Shown one piece after another: positions 1 through 8,555 of a stretch of 64,000 bases of DNA; within the stretch, counting starts at the first letter, position 1, and the number at the start of each line of letters is the position of its first letter. The notes below the pieces were generated by a model, which did no database searches, was not told the DNA's origin, and worked only from the letters and a program-made list of their open reading frames with translations. The stretch is from Anoxybacterium sp963668245. Lineage in GTDB: Bacteria > Bacillota > Clostridia > Peptostreptococcales > Anaerovoracaceae. The stretch covers positions 310,001 through 374,000 of the forward strand of contig OY764195.2 in NCBI GenBank assembly GCA_963668245.2. The letters are read 5' to 3'. The translations under genes and the position numbers were made by a program.

Positions 1-317
1 ATGTTTTTTAGTGTGGTATTGACAGCTTGCAACGCCGTCTCGACACTCTGTACATCTCCTGTAATTACAACCGAGCCTGTAAAACGATCCAAAAATCCGA
101 TTTCAACGTCAGCGGCTTTCGTTGCAACATCTGCAGCGATAATGGCAGTTTCATATGGTGATAATGTTAGAATCCCGATTGCGCCCTTGTCGTCTACTCC
201 CAAGCATTCATATATATCATGCATTGGTGAGGCGATTACATGAGCCATAGTCACCTGTTTACCAGGGACAGACTCCTGTATGATTCTTTCTATTCCTTTT
301 TCACTAAAAGCACTCAT
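1..317 (-). CDS. BMC-domain shell protein, EutS/PduU-like (partial, runs off left edge)
   Basis: The reading frame opens at ATG 317-315 after an AAAGGG ribosome binding site and stays open to the window edge (105 codons visible). The translated segment has the BMC-fold pattern of the circularly permuted EutS/PduU/CutR class: an N-terminal strand (GKQVTMAHVIASP), then DDKGAIGILTLSPYETAII, then KAADVEIGFLDRFTGSVVITGD. Proteins of this class form hexameric shell tiles of bacterial microcompartments. The gene lies 59 bp downstream of cutD in the same direction, so it belongs to the choline microcompartment operon, which must continue leftwards beyond the window. The C-terminus is not visible. Confidence 0.85.
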   Translation of the reverse strand, partial: MSAFSEKGIERIIQESVPGKQVTMAHVIASPMHDIYECLGVDDKGAIGILTLSPYETAIIAADVATKAADVEIGFLDRFTGSVVITGDVQSVETALQAVNTTLKN

Positions 318-376
318 GAGAATACCCTTTCCTTATGATTTCCATTTGAGTTTATGACGAATTAAAATCTATCTGA

Positions 377-1336
377 TTAGTGACTGAGCACCTGCGCTTG
401 GATGTTTGCATCTTTGAACCATCCCTCAATTTTCTTCAATTCATCGCTGGATAATGTTGCATCCGGCATGTCATCAAGAGGATAATCCATTTCTATTTGT
501 CTATATTTGCCTACACCAAACTTATGGTATGGTAGAATATCAACGCCTTTGAAATTCTTGCAATCTTTATATGGTTTTAAGAACTCTATCGTTCCTTTTA
601 TTGCTTCTTCACTATCATTTAAACCTTTTAAAAGAGGCATTCTTACTTTGACGTTGTATCTTCTATGCATCAATTCATCGAAATTTTTCAAAATTTGATC
701 ATTTCTAACTCCAGTTAACTCATAATGCTTTTCCGAATCGATATGCTTGATATCGAATAAAAATAGGTCTGTAAATTCTGCTATTTGAATCAATGCTTCT
801 GTTTTTGCATAACCAGCAGTTTCTACAGCAGTATTGATTCCTTCTTGCTTACAAGTTTGCAGCAAACTTGCTACCGCATCAGGACTCATCAGAGGGTCTC
901 CTCCCCCTACTGTAACTCCACCACCAGACATTTCATAAAATGTTCGGTCTTCTTCAATGGTCTCCATCATCTCAGAAATTGTCTTCATTTCACCTGATAT
1001 GGACAAAGCTTCTTTTGGACACACCTTTTCGCATGCTCTACAGCCGATGCATTCGATTTCTCTGTTCACTTTGTGGAGATTTGTCACAGGGTCTATGGAA
1101 TGAATTCCAACTGGACAAACTGGTACACAAGCCCCACAGCTAACACAGGAATCTTTTCTATACATGACTTGATATTTCTTTTCCAAATTTTCGGGATTTG
1201 AACACCATTTGCAGCGCAATGGACAGCCTTTAAAAAATACCAGCGTCCTAACTCCAGGACCATCATGCATATTATATTTTTGAACATTGGCGATTAACGC
1301 CTTTCTTTCAATTGTTCCTGATTTTGAATTGCTCAT
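377..1336 (-). CDS. cutD: Choline TMA-lyase activating enzyme (glycyl-radical activase)
   Basis: A 319-aa radical SAM enzyme that would abstract the Gly hydrogen of CutC to install the glycyl radical. Visible features are the N-terminal radical SAM motif CPLRCKWC (CxxxCxxC), a ferredoxin-like insert with two 4Fe-4S clusters (CVSCGACVPVCP and CIGCRACEKVCP), and a GGGVTVGGGDPL glycine-rich SAM-binding segment. This two-cluster insert is typical of activases for choline lyase, glycerol dehydratase and related enzymes. It sits 89 bp downstream of cutC, with a strong hairpin in the gap. Assignment to choline rather than another substrate rests on the partner lyase. Confidence 0.93.
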   Translation of the reverse strand: MSNSKSGTIERKALIANVQKYNMHDGPGVRTLVFFKGCPLRCKWCSNPENLEKKYQVMYRKDSCVSCGACVPVCPVGIHSIDPVTNLHKVNREIECIGCRACEKVCPKEALSISGEMKTISEMMETIEEDRTFYEMSGGGVTVGGGDPLMSPDAVASLLQTCKQEGINTAVETAGYAKTEALIQIAEFTDLFLFDIKHIDSEKHYELTGVRNDQILKNFDELMHRRYNVKVRMPLLKGLNDSEEAIKGTIEFLKPYKDCKNFKGVDILPYHKFGVGKYRQIEMDYPLDDMPDATLSSDELKKIEGWFKDANIQAQVLSH

Positions 1337-1387
1337 ACTGCTTTATCTCCCGTATTTCGGATTAAATCCGATTATTCGACTTTTCCC

Positions 1388-1408
1388 AGAGGAGGGCAAG
1401 CCTCCTCT
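1388..1408 (-). promoter_or_regulatory. Intergenic hairpin between cutC and cutD
   Basis: An 8-bp perfect stem (AGAGGAGG / CCTCCTCT) closes a five-base loop between the cutC stop and the cutD start. No T-tract follows in the minus direction, so it is unlikely to be a full terminator. An inferred role is mRNA processing, or attenuation that lowers activase relative to lyase. Confidence 0.5.
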
Positions 1409-1425
1409 AAGTAAGTCTGTATCGA

Positions 1426-3972
1426 TTAAACTTGTGTTAACATAGTTCTGCTAATGATTTCATCCTGTACGTCTTTACATAATTCTACAAAGAATGCGCT
1501 GTATCCAGCTACACGTACAATTAGGTCACGATACTGTTCCGGATTGTTCTGTGCTTCTAGCAATGTATCGTTGTTTAAGTAGTTGAACTGCATTTCTCCG
1601 TTTCCAAATACGGATGCTGTTCTGAGCAATGTGATGATACCTTCTTCACCTTCTGGTGTATCCAGTAGACCAGCCATAATCTTAAAGTTGTGTACCTGTC
1701 CGATGTTCATGCTGTCGCACGCCATCTTGGATACGGATTTGATAATAGCTGTAGGCCCTTTGTAGTCGGCACCTTGAGTTGGGCTGATACCATCTGATAG
1801 TGGGAACCATGCATCTCTTCCGTTTGCAGATGCTCCAGTCAACTGACCAAATGGTGTATTGTTGGAGATGGAAAGGGTACCATGGCTGAGTACAGAATAC
1901 AACGTTTTATAGGTTCTGTGATCCTGCTCAGTGAAGTTGATGATGTCAGCTGCAATTAAATCTGCGTAGTCATCATCATTTCCGTATTTAGGCGCATTGA
2001 GACAATCTTGTTTGATTTGCTCATATCCCACAAAGTCAGCTTTTAAAGCTTCGTTCAACTGTTCTAATGTATATTTTTTGTCATCATATACTAATTTTTT
2101 GATAGCAGCCATGGAGTCAGCATAAGTTGCAAGACCAGACCACACAACTCCAGGACCGAAGTTATACATAGCTCCACCTGCAGATACATCTTTTGCCTTT
2201 TCCATACAACCTTCATACATAATAGACATCAATGGCTTTGGTGCAAGTTCTCTGTGAATACGCTGAGAAATTACTGTAGCAACGCTTGTCCATTTTGTAA
2301 CCCATTTGATTGTATCTTTTACTGCCTTATCAAACTCTTCAAAGGTTTTATACTGGCTTAGAGGTCCAAGGTCAGGAGTTACCTGTTTGCCATACCATAG
2401 AGGTACACCATGGTTCAATACTAATTCAATACAAATTGGCCATTGTGTATATGCTGTGGATGTCCACTGATATAGACGACCAGATTTCTGAGGTTCTACA
2501 CAACCCATCAAGCAATAGTCACGAGCATCTTCAATCGAAACACCCTTTGCAAGCATCATCTTGATGTGTGCATCGTCAAAGTGACAAGCAGGGAATCCCA
2601 TTCCAGATCGGATTACGTCAACAATCTTCTTCATATATTTATGAGGAGATTTGTTGTGAATACGACAAGCAAGTGATGGCTGATAAATCTTTACGTGTCT
2701 TACTGCATCCATCAAAAGGTAAGTTAGGTCATTTGTAGCATCTCTGCCTTCGCGAGTAACGCCACCAAGACACATATTTACAAATGGTTGGTAACCTGCG
2801 AAGAACTTAGAAGCGCCTTCACTTGTTACCCACATCATTTCAGACATCTTAATCAGCATACAGCCAGCCAATTCAAATGCTTGGAAGTCATTCATCCGAC
2901 CTTCTTTGATATCTGCTTCGTAGAAAGGATACATGTACTGGTCAACACGTCCGATAGACATACCAGTCTGATTTTCTTCAACTACTAATAAAGATTCAAT
3001 TGTCCATACAGCCTGAATTGCTTCCCAGAATGTTCTTGGCTTGTGCGCTGGAACCCAAGCATTTACTTCAGCAATTTTCTGAAGTTCCGCTTTTCTCTGA
3101 GGGTTTGTTTCTTTTGCAGCAAGTTCTAAAGCATGGTCAGAAAGTCTTTTTGCATAAATCATTACACCTTCAGTTGTGTCAATGATGGATTTATAGAAAT
3201 ATATTTTTTCAATATCGTCAGGATTTTTGTAATCCAAAGTTTCAAGATGATCTTTCGCCTCCTGCTGAATGTCAAGCATACCTTTATTCATTAGGATAAC
3301 GTCATAACCAGGGTTAGAGTCTCCACCACCGTTTGTTGCGTGGTACGAACAGTCAGATACGAATGATTCGCCAGACATTTCCCATACGCCAGCCTCACGA
3401 TACTGGTCTTCACAATATTCATCTACAGATTTTCCTGCCCAATATGGGAACAGTTCTTCCTGCATGATTTTCTTATCTTCTTCCGAGATGTAGAATGGAT
3501 CCTGAGGACGAGTTCCGATTGTTCCAAGCTCATCTACCATCCATCTCCATGCAATATCTGGAGAGAATGCACCTGCTCTAGGAGCGCCATTTGGAGCGCC
3601 TACAATTAATTCGTGATCCTGAATCAAAAGTGGAGCAGTTTCACAACAGTAACGGAAACTCTTTGCACGAAGCATAATCTTCGGCATACCAGGGTTTTCC
3701 TTTGCAATCTTTGTGATTGCTCTTGCACGATAAGTTGTAATGGAAGGAACGTGCTTTAAGTAATTTTCCTTAAGTTTAGCCAGACGAGTAGTGATACCAT
3801 CTGGAACTTCAGTCCCTTCTTGAACTACATAATCAGTAGTTGTTGTCTTTGGTTCTTCTTTAGTGATTTCTTTCGAAACACCTTCAAACATCTTGATTAA
3901 AGATGCTCGTTCTTCAGCAGACATATTTTGAGTTGCTTCTGCTAGTTTGTTTGAAAATTCACGAATATCCAA
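1426..3972 (-). CDS. cutC: Choline trimethylamine-lyase (glycyl radical enzyme)
   Basis: Cleaves choline to trimethylamine and acetaldehyde inside a microcompartment. I place the start at TTG 3972, preceded by GAGGG at good spacing. This gives 848 aa, close to the roughly 846 aa of the Desulfovibrio CutC; an upstream ATG at 4047 lacks a good site. With this start the catalytic residues line up with a constant +2 offset to the Desulfovibrio enzyme numbering as I recall it: Tyr210, Asp218 (in GGGDSNPGY), Cys491 and Glu493 (GCVEP), Thr504, and the radical glycine Gly823 (RVAGYSAFF). The Asp/Tyr/Thr set is what separates choline lyases from propanediol and glycerol dehydratases. The neighbours (cutD, BMC shell genes, aldehyde dehydrogenase homologue) fit the call. 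Confidence 0.95.
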   Translation of the reverse strand: MDIREFSNKLAEATQNMSAEERASLIKMFEGVSKEITKEEPKTTTTDYVVQEGTEVPDGITTRLAKLKENYLKHVPSITTYRARAITKIAKENPGMPKIMLRAKSFRYCCETAPLLIQDHELIVGAPNGAPRAGAFSPDIAWRWMVDELGTIGTRPQDPFYISEEDKKIMQEELFPYWAGKSVDEYCEDQYREAGVWEMSGESFVSDCSYHATNGGGDSNPGYDVILMNKGMLDIQQEAKDHLETLDYKNPDDIEKIYFYKSIIDTTEGVMIYAKRLSDHALELAAKETNPQRKAELQKIAEVNAWVPAHKPRTFWEAIQAVWTIESLLVVEENQTGMSIGRVDQYMYPFYEADIKEGRMNDFQAFELAGCMLIKMSEMMWVTSEGASKFFAGYQPFVNMCLGGVTREGRDATNDLTYLLMDAVRHVKIYQPSLACRIHNKSPHKYMKKIVDVIRSGMGFPACHFDDAHIKMMLAKGVSIEDARDYCLMGCVEPQKSGRLYQWTSTAYTQWPICIELVLNHGVPLWYGKQVTPDLGPLSQYKTFEEFDKAVKDTIKWVTKWTSVATVISQRIHRELAPKPLMSIMYEGCMEKAKDVSAGGAMYNFGPGVVWSGLATYADSMAAIKKLVYDDKKYTLEQLNEALKADFVGYEQIKQDCLNAPKYGNDDDYADLIAADIINFTEQDHRTYKTLYSVLSHGTLSISNNTPFGQLTGASANGRDAWFPLSDGISPTQGADYKGPTAIIKSVSKMACDSMNIGQVHNFKIMAGLLDTPEGEEGIITLLRTASVFGNGEMQFNYLNNDTLLEAQNNPEQYRDLIVRVAGYSAFFVELCKDVQDEIISRTMLTQV

Positions 3973-4082
3973 AATTATTCCCTCTTTCTTAATTATTTCA
4001 GAATTGCGTCTGATACATGAAATAGAGTTTGATTTGATTTCAATCAAACCTATTTATCTATTTACTACAGTTCTTACACGAA

Positions 4083-5570
4083 TTATGAATTCAGTTTATT
4101 TAAAACATCTTCTAAAACACGTTGTAACACCTGCATATTTTCTTGATTGAACCCACCTTGTTGTGCCTCTTGACACGAGGAAGATCTCTCATCTGCCATA
4201 AGCTTGATTTCTTCTGGATTTCTAACGCCATATCCAACTTTTCTTATATAAATAAGGTTCATTGGAGATACATTATCAGAGGTAATACCCTCTCCAGCGG
4301 ATCCACTGCCTAAGGTCATTGCAGGAAATAGATTTGTTGTAATCCCCATACTACCAAAGGTAGCTGGTGTATTGACAAGTACTCTTCCTACTGGCTTCTT
4401 TAAAGCAAACTGACGAATCACATCTTCATCCTTTGAATGGATTACAAGCGTGTGCCCATTTCCTTCATTTAGCAGTAACTCAATACACTTTTCGCATGCG
4501 TGCATCCAGTCATCCTCTATATAGTAGGCAAGAACCGGACAAAGTTTTTCTTTGGAATACGGATTAGCATCAAACACGTATTTTTGCTTCGAAAGCAATA
4601 CCACCACATTACTAGATACAGCAATGCCTGCTCTGTTCGCTAATACTTGGGCAGATTTCCCAACCAACTCTGGATCTAATGTTCCGTCAGCTAGAAAAAG
4701 TAATTTCCCCAATCGATCTGACTCTTCTTCAGTCATGAAATGCGCACCATTTAGAATCAGCTCTTGCTCCACTTCATTTGCAATACAACTATCTACAACG
4801 ATAGATTGTTCTGCGGCGGATACGATTCCATTGTCAAAAGTCTTGCTGATGATGATATCCCTTACTGCACGTTTGATGTCTGCAGTACGCTCTATAAATG
4901 CTGGTCCATTTCCTGCCCCACCATAAATGACAGGAGTTCCAGAACCATAGGAAGCTTTCAGCATACCTGGCACACCAGTATTCATAATCAAGGAAGTCTC
5001 CGAATGATTCATAAGTTCTGCTGTACCGCTATGGGTAACAGTATGTAAATACGTCAGTGCTCCTTCCGGCAAACCGTTTTCCTCCGCAGCACCAATGAGA
5101 ATGTCAAGGGTTTTTACCATAACATCCTTAGCTCTTGGATGGGGTGAAAAAATAATCGCATTTCCAGATTTAATCGCTATCAGCGCTTTATAAATCGTTG
5201 TTGACACTGGGCTTGTGGCAGGACAAAGTGCTACAATAACACCAATTGGAACTCCCACGTCCATTGTCTTATTCTTAGAATCTTCCTTGATAATACCTAC
5301 ACAACGCATACCTCGAATTTCATTCATTGTGCGCTCACAAACAAATTGATTCTTAGTGTATTTATCCTGCCAGATACCATAATCCGTTTCTTCACATGAT
5401 AATTTTGCGAGTTCCTCTGTATGCTTACAAATTTCAGCGGCCATCCGCTCTACAATATTATCTAGTTTTTCCTGAGAAAAAGTTGCCAGTTTCCTTTGCG
5501 CTTCCCGCGCGTTTTCCGCAAGAATTCGAGCTTCTTGGATGGAGAGCAAATCATTGTCTATAATATGCAT
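4083..5570 (-). CDS. Acylating aldehyde dehydrogenase family protein of the cut locus, catalytic Cys replaced by Ser
   Basis: A 495-aa protein of the CoA-acylating aldehyde dehydrogenase family (the EutE/AdhE N-domain type), which in choline microcompartments would convert acetaldehyde to acetyl-CoA. The NAD-binding region is recognisable (ALCPATSPVSTTIYKALIA; FSPHPRAK), as is the active-site block TFDNGIVSAAEQSIV. In characterised members that block reads DNG-x-x-C-A-S/A-E-Q. Here residue 251 is Ser (codon TCC at 4820-4818), so the nucleophile appears to be missing. The C-terminal tail (about residues 455-495) could carry an encapsulation helix. It may be a structural or non-acylating member, with a second, active dehydrogenase beyond the left edge. 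It is 36 bp upstream of the long cutC frame and 54 bp after a shell gene. Confidence 0.8.
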   Translation of the reverse strand: MHIIDNDLLSIQEARILAENAREAQRKLATFSQEKLDNIVERMAAEICKHTEELAKLSCEETDYGIWQDKYTKNQFVCERTMNEIRGMRCVGIIKEDSKNKTMDVGVPIGVIVALCPATSPVSTTIYKALIAIKSGNAIIFSPHPRAKDVMVKTLDILIGAAEENGLPEGALTYLHTVTHSGTAELMNHSETSLIMNTGVPGMLKASYGSGTPVIYGGAGNGPAFIERTADIKRAVRDIIISKTFDNGIVSAAEQSIVVDSCIANEVEQELILNGAHFMTEEESDRLGKLLFLADGTLDPELVGKSAQVLANRAGIAVSSNVVVLLSKQKYVFDANPYSKEKLCPVLAYYIEDDWMHACEKCIELLLNEGNGHTLVIHSKDEDVIRQFALKKPVGRVLVNTPATFGSMGITTNLFPAMTLGSGSAGEGITSDNVSPMNLIYIRKVGYGVRNPEEIKLMADERSSSCQEAQQGGFNQENMQVLQRVLEDVLNKLNS

Positions 5571-5624
5571 TTGTAAACTCTCCTTTCTAAGTCCAACCTA
5601 ATTTGGACTTTTTCACAGCACTCA

Positions 5625-5927
5625 CTAACCAAGCAAAGCTTCCAGTGAATAACGTCTGATAATTTTTTCAAGATCCTGATGAGGTCTTGCAATAACTACA
5701 GAACTGTAAACTTCTGTACCCATATCTTCTACAGCTTTTATACCAGCTTCTACAGCTGTTTTACATGCTCCCACATCTCCACGAACTAGCACAGAAATAT
5801 ATCCGGAAGCAACATTTTCATATCCGATTAATTCAACATCAGCTGCTTTGCACATTGCATCAGCTGCTTCTAAGATGAAAACAAGACCGAATGTTTCAAT
5901 TAATCCTAATGCTTCAAATCTTTCCAT
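5625..5927 (-). CDS. BMC shell protein, PduA/EutM-like hexamer
   Basis: A 100-aa single-BMC-domain protein. It opens with EALGLIETFGLVFILEAADAMCKAADVEL and continues through GYISVLVRGDVGACKTAVEAG and VIARPHQDLE, the standard canonical shell-hexamer pattern, where the pore loop follows the second strand. It would tile facets of the choline compartment. It lies 25 bp after the other small shell gene, with GGGACAA before the ATG. Similarity to the adjacent shell protein suggests tandem duplication. Confidence 0.92.
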   Translation of the reverse strand: MERFEALGLIETFGLVFILEAADAMCKAADVELIGYENVASGYISVLVRGDVGACKTAVEAGIKAVEDMGTEVYSSVVIARPHQDLEKIIRRYSLEALLG

Positions 5928-5952
5928 TTGTTGTCCCTTTCTCTAATAATAA

Positions 5953-6249
5953 TTAGTTATCAATATCATGAACTGATACGATATCGCCAACCTGTCTGAT
6001 TGGTCTAGGCATTACGTTCTGAGCTGTCAGTTTTCCAATAGCTGCAGCAGCTTCTGCTCCTGCTTCCACGGCTGCTCTTACAGCAGCAACATCGCCTTTT
6101 ACCATGATAGTGACCAATGTAGATCCGATGTTTTCATAAGAAATCAATTCTACCTCTGCAGCTTTTAACATTTTGTCTGCTGCTTCAATAGCAGGAACCA
6201 TTCCAAGAGTTTCTACCAGGCCTAAAGCTTCTTCTCCATAATATCTCAC
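5953..6249 (-). CDS. BMC shell protein, PduA/EutM-like hexamer
   Basis: A 98-aa canonical BMC-domain protein (EEALGLVETLGMVPAIEAADKMLKAAEVEL; STLVTIMVKGDVAAVRAAVEAG; VMPRPIRQV). I choose the GTG at 6249 because it follows an AAGGAGG site by a normal spacing and puts the family's YYGEEALG opening at the N-terminus. Extending to 6309 would run through a large hairpin. It forms a pair with the next shell gene downstream. Confidence 0.9.
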   Translation of the reverse strand: MRYYGEEALGLVETLGMVPAIEAADKMLKAAEVELISYENIGSTLVTIMVKGDVAAVRAAVEAGAEAAAAIGKLTAQNVMPRPIRQVGDIVSVHDIDN

Positions 6250-6274
6250 GATATTTTCCTCCTTTTTAGTTTTT

Positions 6275-6304
6275 CCGTGCAAGACGATTTCTCGTCCTGC
6301 ACGG
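6275..6304 (-). promoter_or_regulatory. Large hairpin upstream of the shell-protein pair
   Basis: A 13-bp stem with one wobble pair (CCGTGCAAGACGA with TCGTCCTGCACGG) and a four-base loop lies just before the AAGGAGG of the first shell gene. In the minus direction it is followed by A-rich sequence, not a T-tract. A role in mRNA processing or stabilising the shell-gene message is inferred. Confidence 0.5.
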
Positions 6305-6313
6305 AGCATTGAT

Positions 6314-6580
6314 TTAGTCTTTTATATAGTTATTAATTGTAGCTGCACCTTCTTCATGCGCACGGTAATATACTCTCAGTTCTTCTTTGTCATCTAAATC
6401 ATATCTAGTTTCTTCTAGAAGACCGTTCGCTTCCGCAGTCATGATTGCTTCAATTACAGCTGGCTTTCTTAGTGCCTTGAAGTTACCGTATTCAGCCTTC
6501 AGAGCATCAATAACGTCATCTGCACATGCTTCTTTTACTTGCGTAAAATGCTTCAATATAGCGTAATTTAGTGGTTTCAT
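6314..6580 (-). CDS. Small unknown protein of the cut locus, possibly winged-helix
   Basis: An 88-aa acidic protein lying between the transporter and shell genes, four bases after the transporter stop. I do not recognise a named family. The layout (YAILKHFTQVKEACADDVIDALKAEYG, then a second helix KPAVIEAIMTAEANGLL, then a charged beta-like stretch EELRVYYRA) resembles a winged-helix fold, and NGLLEE is typical of the wing approach. It could be a local regulator or a compartment-associated adaptor. Placement within a tight operon supports translation. Confidence 0.7.
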   Translation of the reverse strand: MKPLNYAILKHFTQVKEACADDVIDALKAEYGNFKALRKPAVIEAIMTAEANGLLEETRYDLDDKEELRVYYRAHEEGAATINNYIKD

Positions 6581-6584
6581 ATGA

Positions 6585-7673
6585 TTAAGCCTCCTTCTTC
6601 TTGAAAAGATCCAATGGATTCATAGAAATAATCAGAATACCAATAACCATTACGATTGCAGCAGCCCAAGCGATTGGAGGAAGTGCCCATCCATCTTGAC
6701 CTACAACTACACCAAGTACGATCCAACAGAAGAACGGACCCCAGAAGGAGTAAGCTCCATTACAAGCCATACCAAGTGCTGCACCACACATGCTGTTTCC
6801 CTTATACCAGAGGCTATATGCAAATACTGCAAAGAAACCACTGACAATAAACCAGATCATTGCAGGACCGCTTGATACTGCTTGTCCAATCAAGTCAACT
6901 GCAAGTCCAACTCCACCACCGGATAAAATTCCGAACAATGGAACAAGTATAATTAAGTTGGATAAACCAGAAGTTACCTGACGGATTGTAATACCAATTT
7001 CATAATCGATCATAGAAGTACCATATCCAGCAACGCATCCTTCAAGTCCCCAGCCTAGTGCTGCGATAAATGCAATACAGATACCCAGGAAAAGTCCTTC
7101 CGGAGCATCTCCGCCAAGACTTGTGCTTCCAATCATAAAGCTTGCTAAGAAACAAATTGCGATACCAAGAAGCATACGTGGGGTAAGCTTTTGTTTAAAT
7201 AAAATTCTGGCTAAAATCGCCCCGATTGCTGGGCAAAGAGCAGTAATAGGAATAACGATTGAACCTGCCATCTGCAGTGCTACAACATAAGCAGTACTGG
7301 AAATCGGACCACCGATTAAAGCAGCAACCATCATAACTCCGCCTGGTTTTGTTTTGATACTTCTTGCAAAGTCACCAAGCTTACCTTTAAATGCAGCAAT
7401 ACCGATACACCAAACAGCACTAATTGTGTCATTGATAGCGCTTCCTAATGCTCCCAACATATACGTTACAACGAATGCAGACAGAGCAGCAGCTCCACCA
7501 TACCATTCAGCCCATACCCCATTTGACATACCTAATGTCAAGAATGCAGAGTATAGACCGTAGCACATACCCGAAAGGATGGCAACGGTAATACCTTTTT
7601 TGAAGAAATCAGATGATAGCTTTTTTTTCGCAGCAGCTGCTTTTGCATTTGCTGAACCTGAAATGTCGTTCAT
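6585..7673 (-). CDS. DMT-superfamily membrane transporter of the choline locus
   Basis: About 362 aa with roughly ten hydrophobic helices and two EamA-like halves, of the drug/metabolite transporter type. The ATG at 7673 (MNDISGSANAKA) has AAAGGAG upstream; a further-upstream frame extension is unlikely to be used. As first gene of the cut operon it is a candidate importer for choline or exporter for a product such as trimethylamine. That role is inferred from position only. The stop is four bases from the next ATG. Confidence 0.8.
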   Translation of the reverse strand: MNDISGSANAKAAAAKKKLSSDFFKKGITVAILSGMCYGLYSAFLTLGMSNGVWAEWYGGAAALSAFVVTYMLGALGSAINDTISAVWCIGIAAFKGKLGDFARSIKTKPGGVMMVAALIGGPISSTAYVVALQMAGSIVIPITALCPAIGAILARILFKQKLTPRMLLGIAICFLASFMIGSTSLGGDAPEGLFLGICIAFIAALGWGLEGCVAGYGTSMIDYEIGITIRQVTSGLSNLIILVPLFGILSGGGVGLAVDLIGQAVSSGPAMIWFIVSGFFAVFAYSLWYKGNSMCGAALGMACNGAYSFWGPFFCWIVLGVVVGQDGWALPPIAWAAAIVMVIGILIISMNPLDLFKKKEA

Positions 7674-8142
7674 AAAATAAAAACTCCTTTCATTATTAAC
7701 AGCTTGGGTTTGTATATCATCATTAATAAAAATTATAATGACCAAAAGAATTCATGTCGTTCAATCGTCATGAGTAAATATATGTTTATGAAAAGTAAGA
7801 CATTTTTTATTGCATAATCATCATAATCGAACAGCCACTTTTTTCATGGCATTAACAGAAATAGTTTACTGCATAATATCCTTTATTTTTTTTGATACAA
7901 TTGCACTATCGTTACATTGTTGTACAATTTTTAGAATTACCCATGTGGCTCTAATCATTTTTTCAAAAAACTGGAATATTTCAGTTTAAAAGAAATGAAT
8001 GACCTCATTTCTAACGACTGCAAAGGTCCTTTTAATTTTTTGATTATATAATTGGAACGTTTTTATGGTATTATCTCCATGTGGTCACCAATAAACTTGT
8101 GGGAATTATCTGATTTTTCAATATAATTACCCTGCTTAGGAC
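7674..8142. other. Leader/promoter region of the cut operon
   Basis: An AT-rich gap of about 470 bp with no convincing reading frame. It contains a hairpin AGAAATGA / TCATTTCT near 7994-8015 and inverted TTGTAC-type words near 7905-7930 that could be operators. I did not find a convincing -35/-10 pair or a -24/-12 element for the cut operon, whose promoter must lie here. Confidence 0.4.
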
Positions 8143-8173
8143 AAAAAAAACAAAGGTTTCTATGAAACCTTTG
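8143..8173 (-). terminator. Rho-independent terminator after the SMR gene
   Basis: A perfect 10-bp stem (CAAAGGTTTC / GAAACCTTTG) with a 3-base loop is followed in the minus direction by eight T residues. It ends the DUF4125-TPR-SMR operon and separates it from the cut operon. Confidence 0.9.
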
Positions 8174-8208
8174 TTATATGGCTCTGATTATTTTATTCGA
8201 CTTACCCA

Positions 8209-8535
8209 TTACTGGGCCGGAGTACCATATAAATTCAATACGACTACGCCAACGGTAATCATGCCAAGTGCTCCAATACCAAGAGGTGTAATGCCTTCTT
8301 TAAAAATTAAAATCGAGATCAGCGTCGTAATAATCAATCCAACGGCTGACCAAGTGGCATATGCCACACTCAAATGAATTGTTAATAGGGATTTTGAAAA
8401 GATAAAAAAACAAAATCCGTATGAAAGCACACTCAGCAAAGAAGGTATTAATTTTGAAAACCCTTCTGAGTATTTTAAACAGGTTGTTCCAATCAACTCA
8501 GCAATAATTGCTAGCACCAAAAAAATATATCCCAT
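8209..8535 (-). CDS. Small multidrug resistance (SMR) family exporter
   Basis: A 108-aa protein with four hydrophobic helices, of EmrE/QacC length. The conserved membrane-embedded Glu of helix 1 is present (AIIAELIGTTCLKYSEGF), followed by the usual KYSEGF/P motif, a YA-x-WSAVG segment in helix 3 and GVVVLNL in helix 4. The family exchanges protons for quaternary ammonium compounds, so choline-like or methylamine substrates are plausible next to a choline-lyase locus. It is co-transcribed with the TPR and DUF4125 genes (20 bp gap). Confidence 0.9.
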   Translation of the reverse strand: MGYIFLVLAIIAELIGTTCLKYSEGFSKLIPSLLSVLSYGFCFFIFSKSLLTIHLSVAYATWSAVGLIITTLISILIFKEGITPLGIGALGMITVGVVVLNLYGTPAQ

Positions 8536-8555
8536 GCTTGTAGCCTATTCCAATC

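Noticed and set aside
4552..5048. Plus-strand open frames opposite the aldehyde dehydrogenase gene
   Set aside because: They are antisense shadows of a clearly conserved coding sequence.
7905..7930. Inverted TTGTAC words as a cut-operon operator
   Set aside because: The arms are short and irregular, and there is no second copy to support them. Mentioned only as a possibility in the leader entry.
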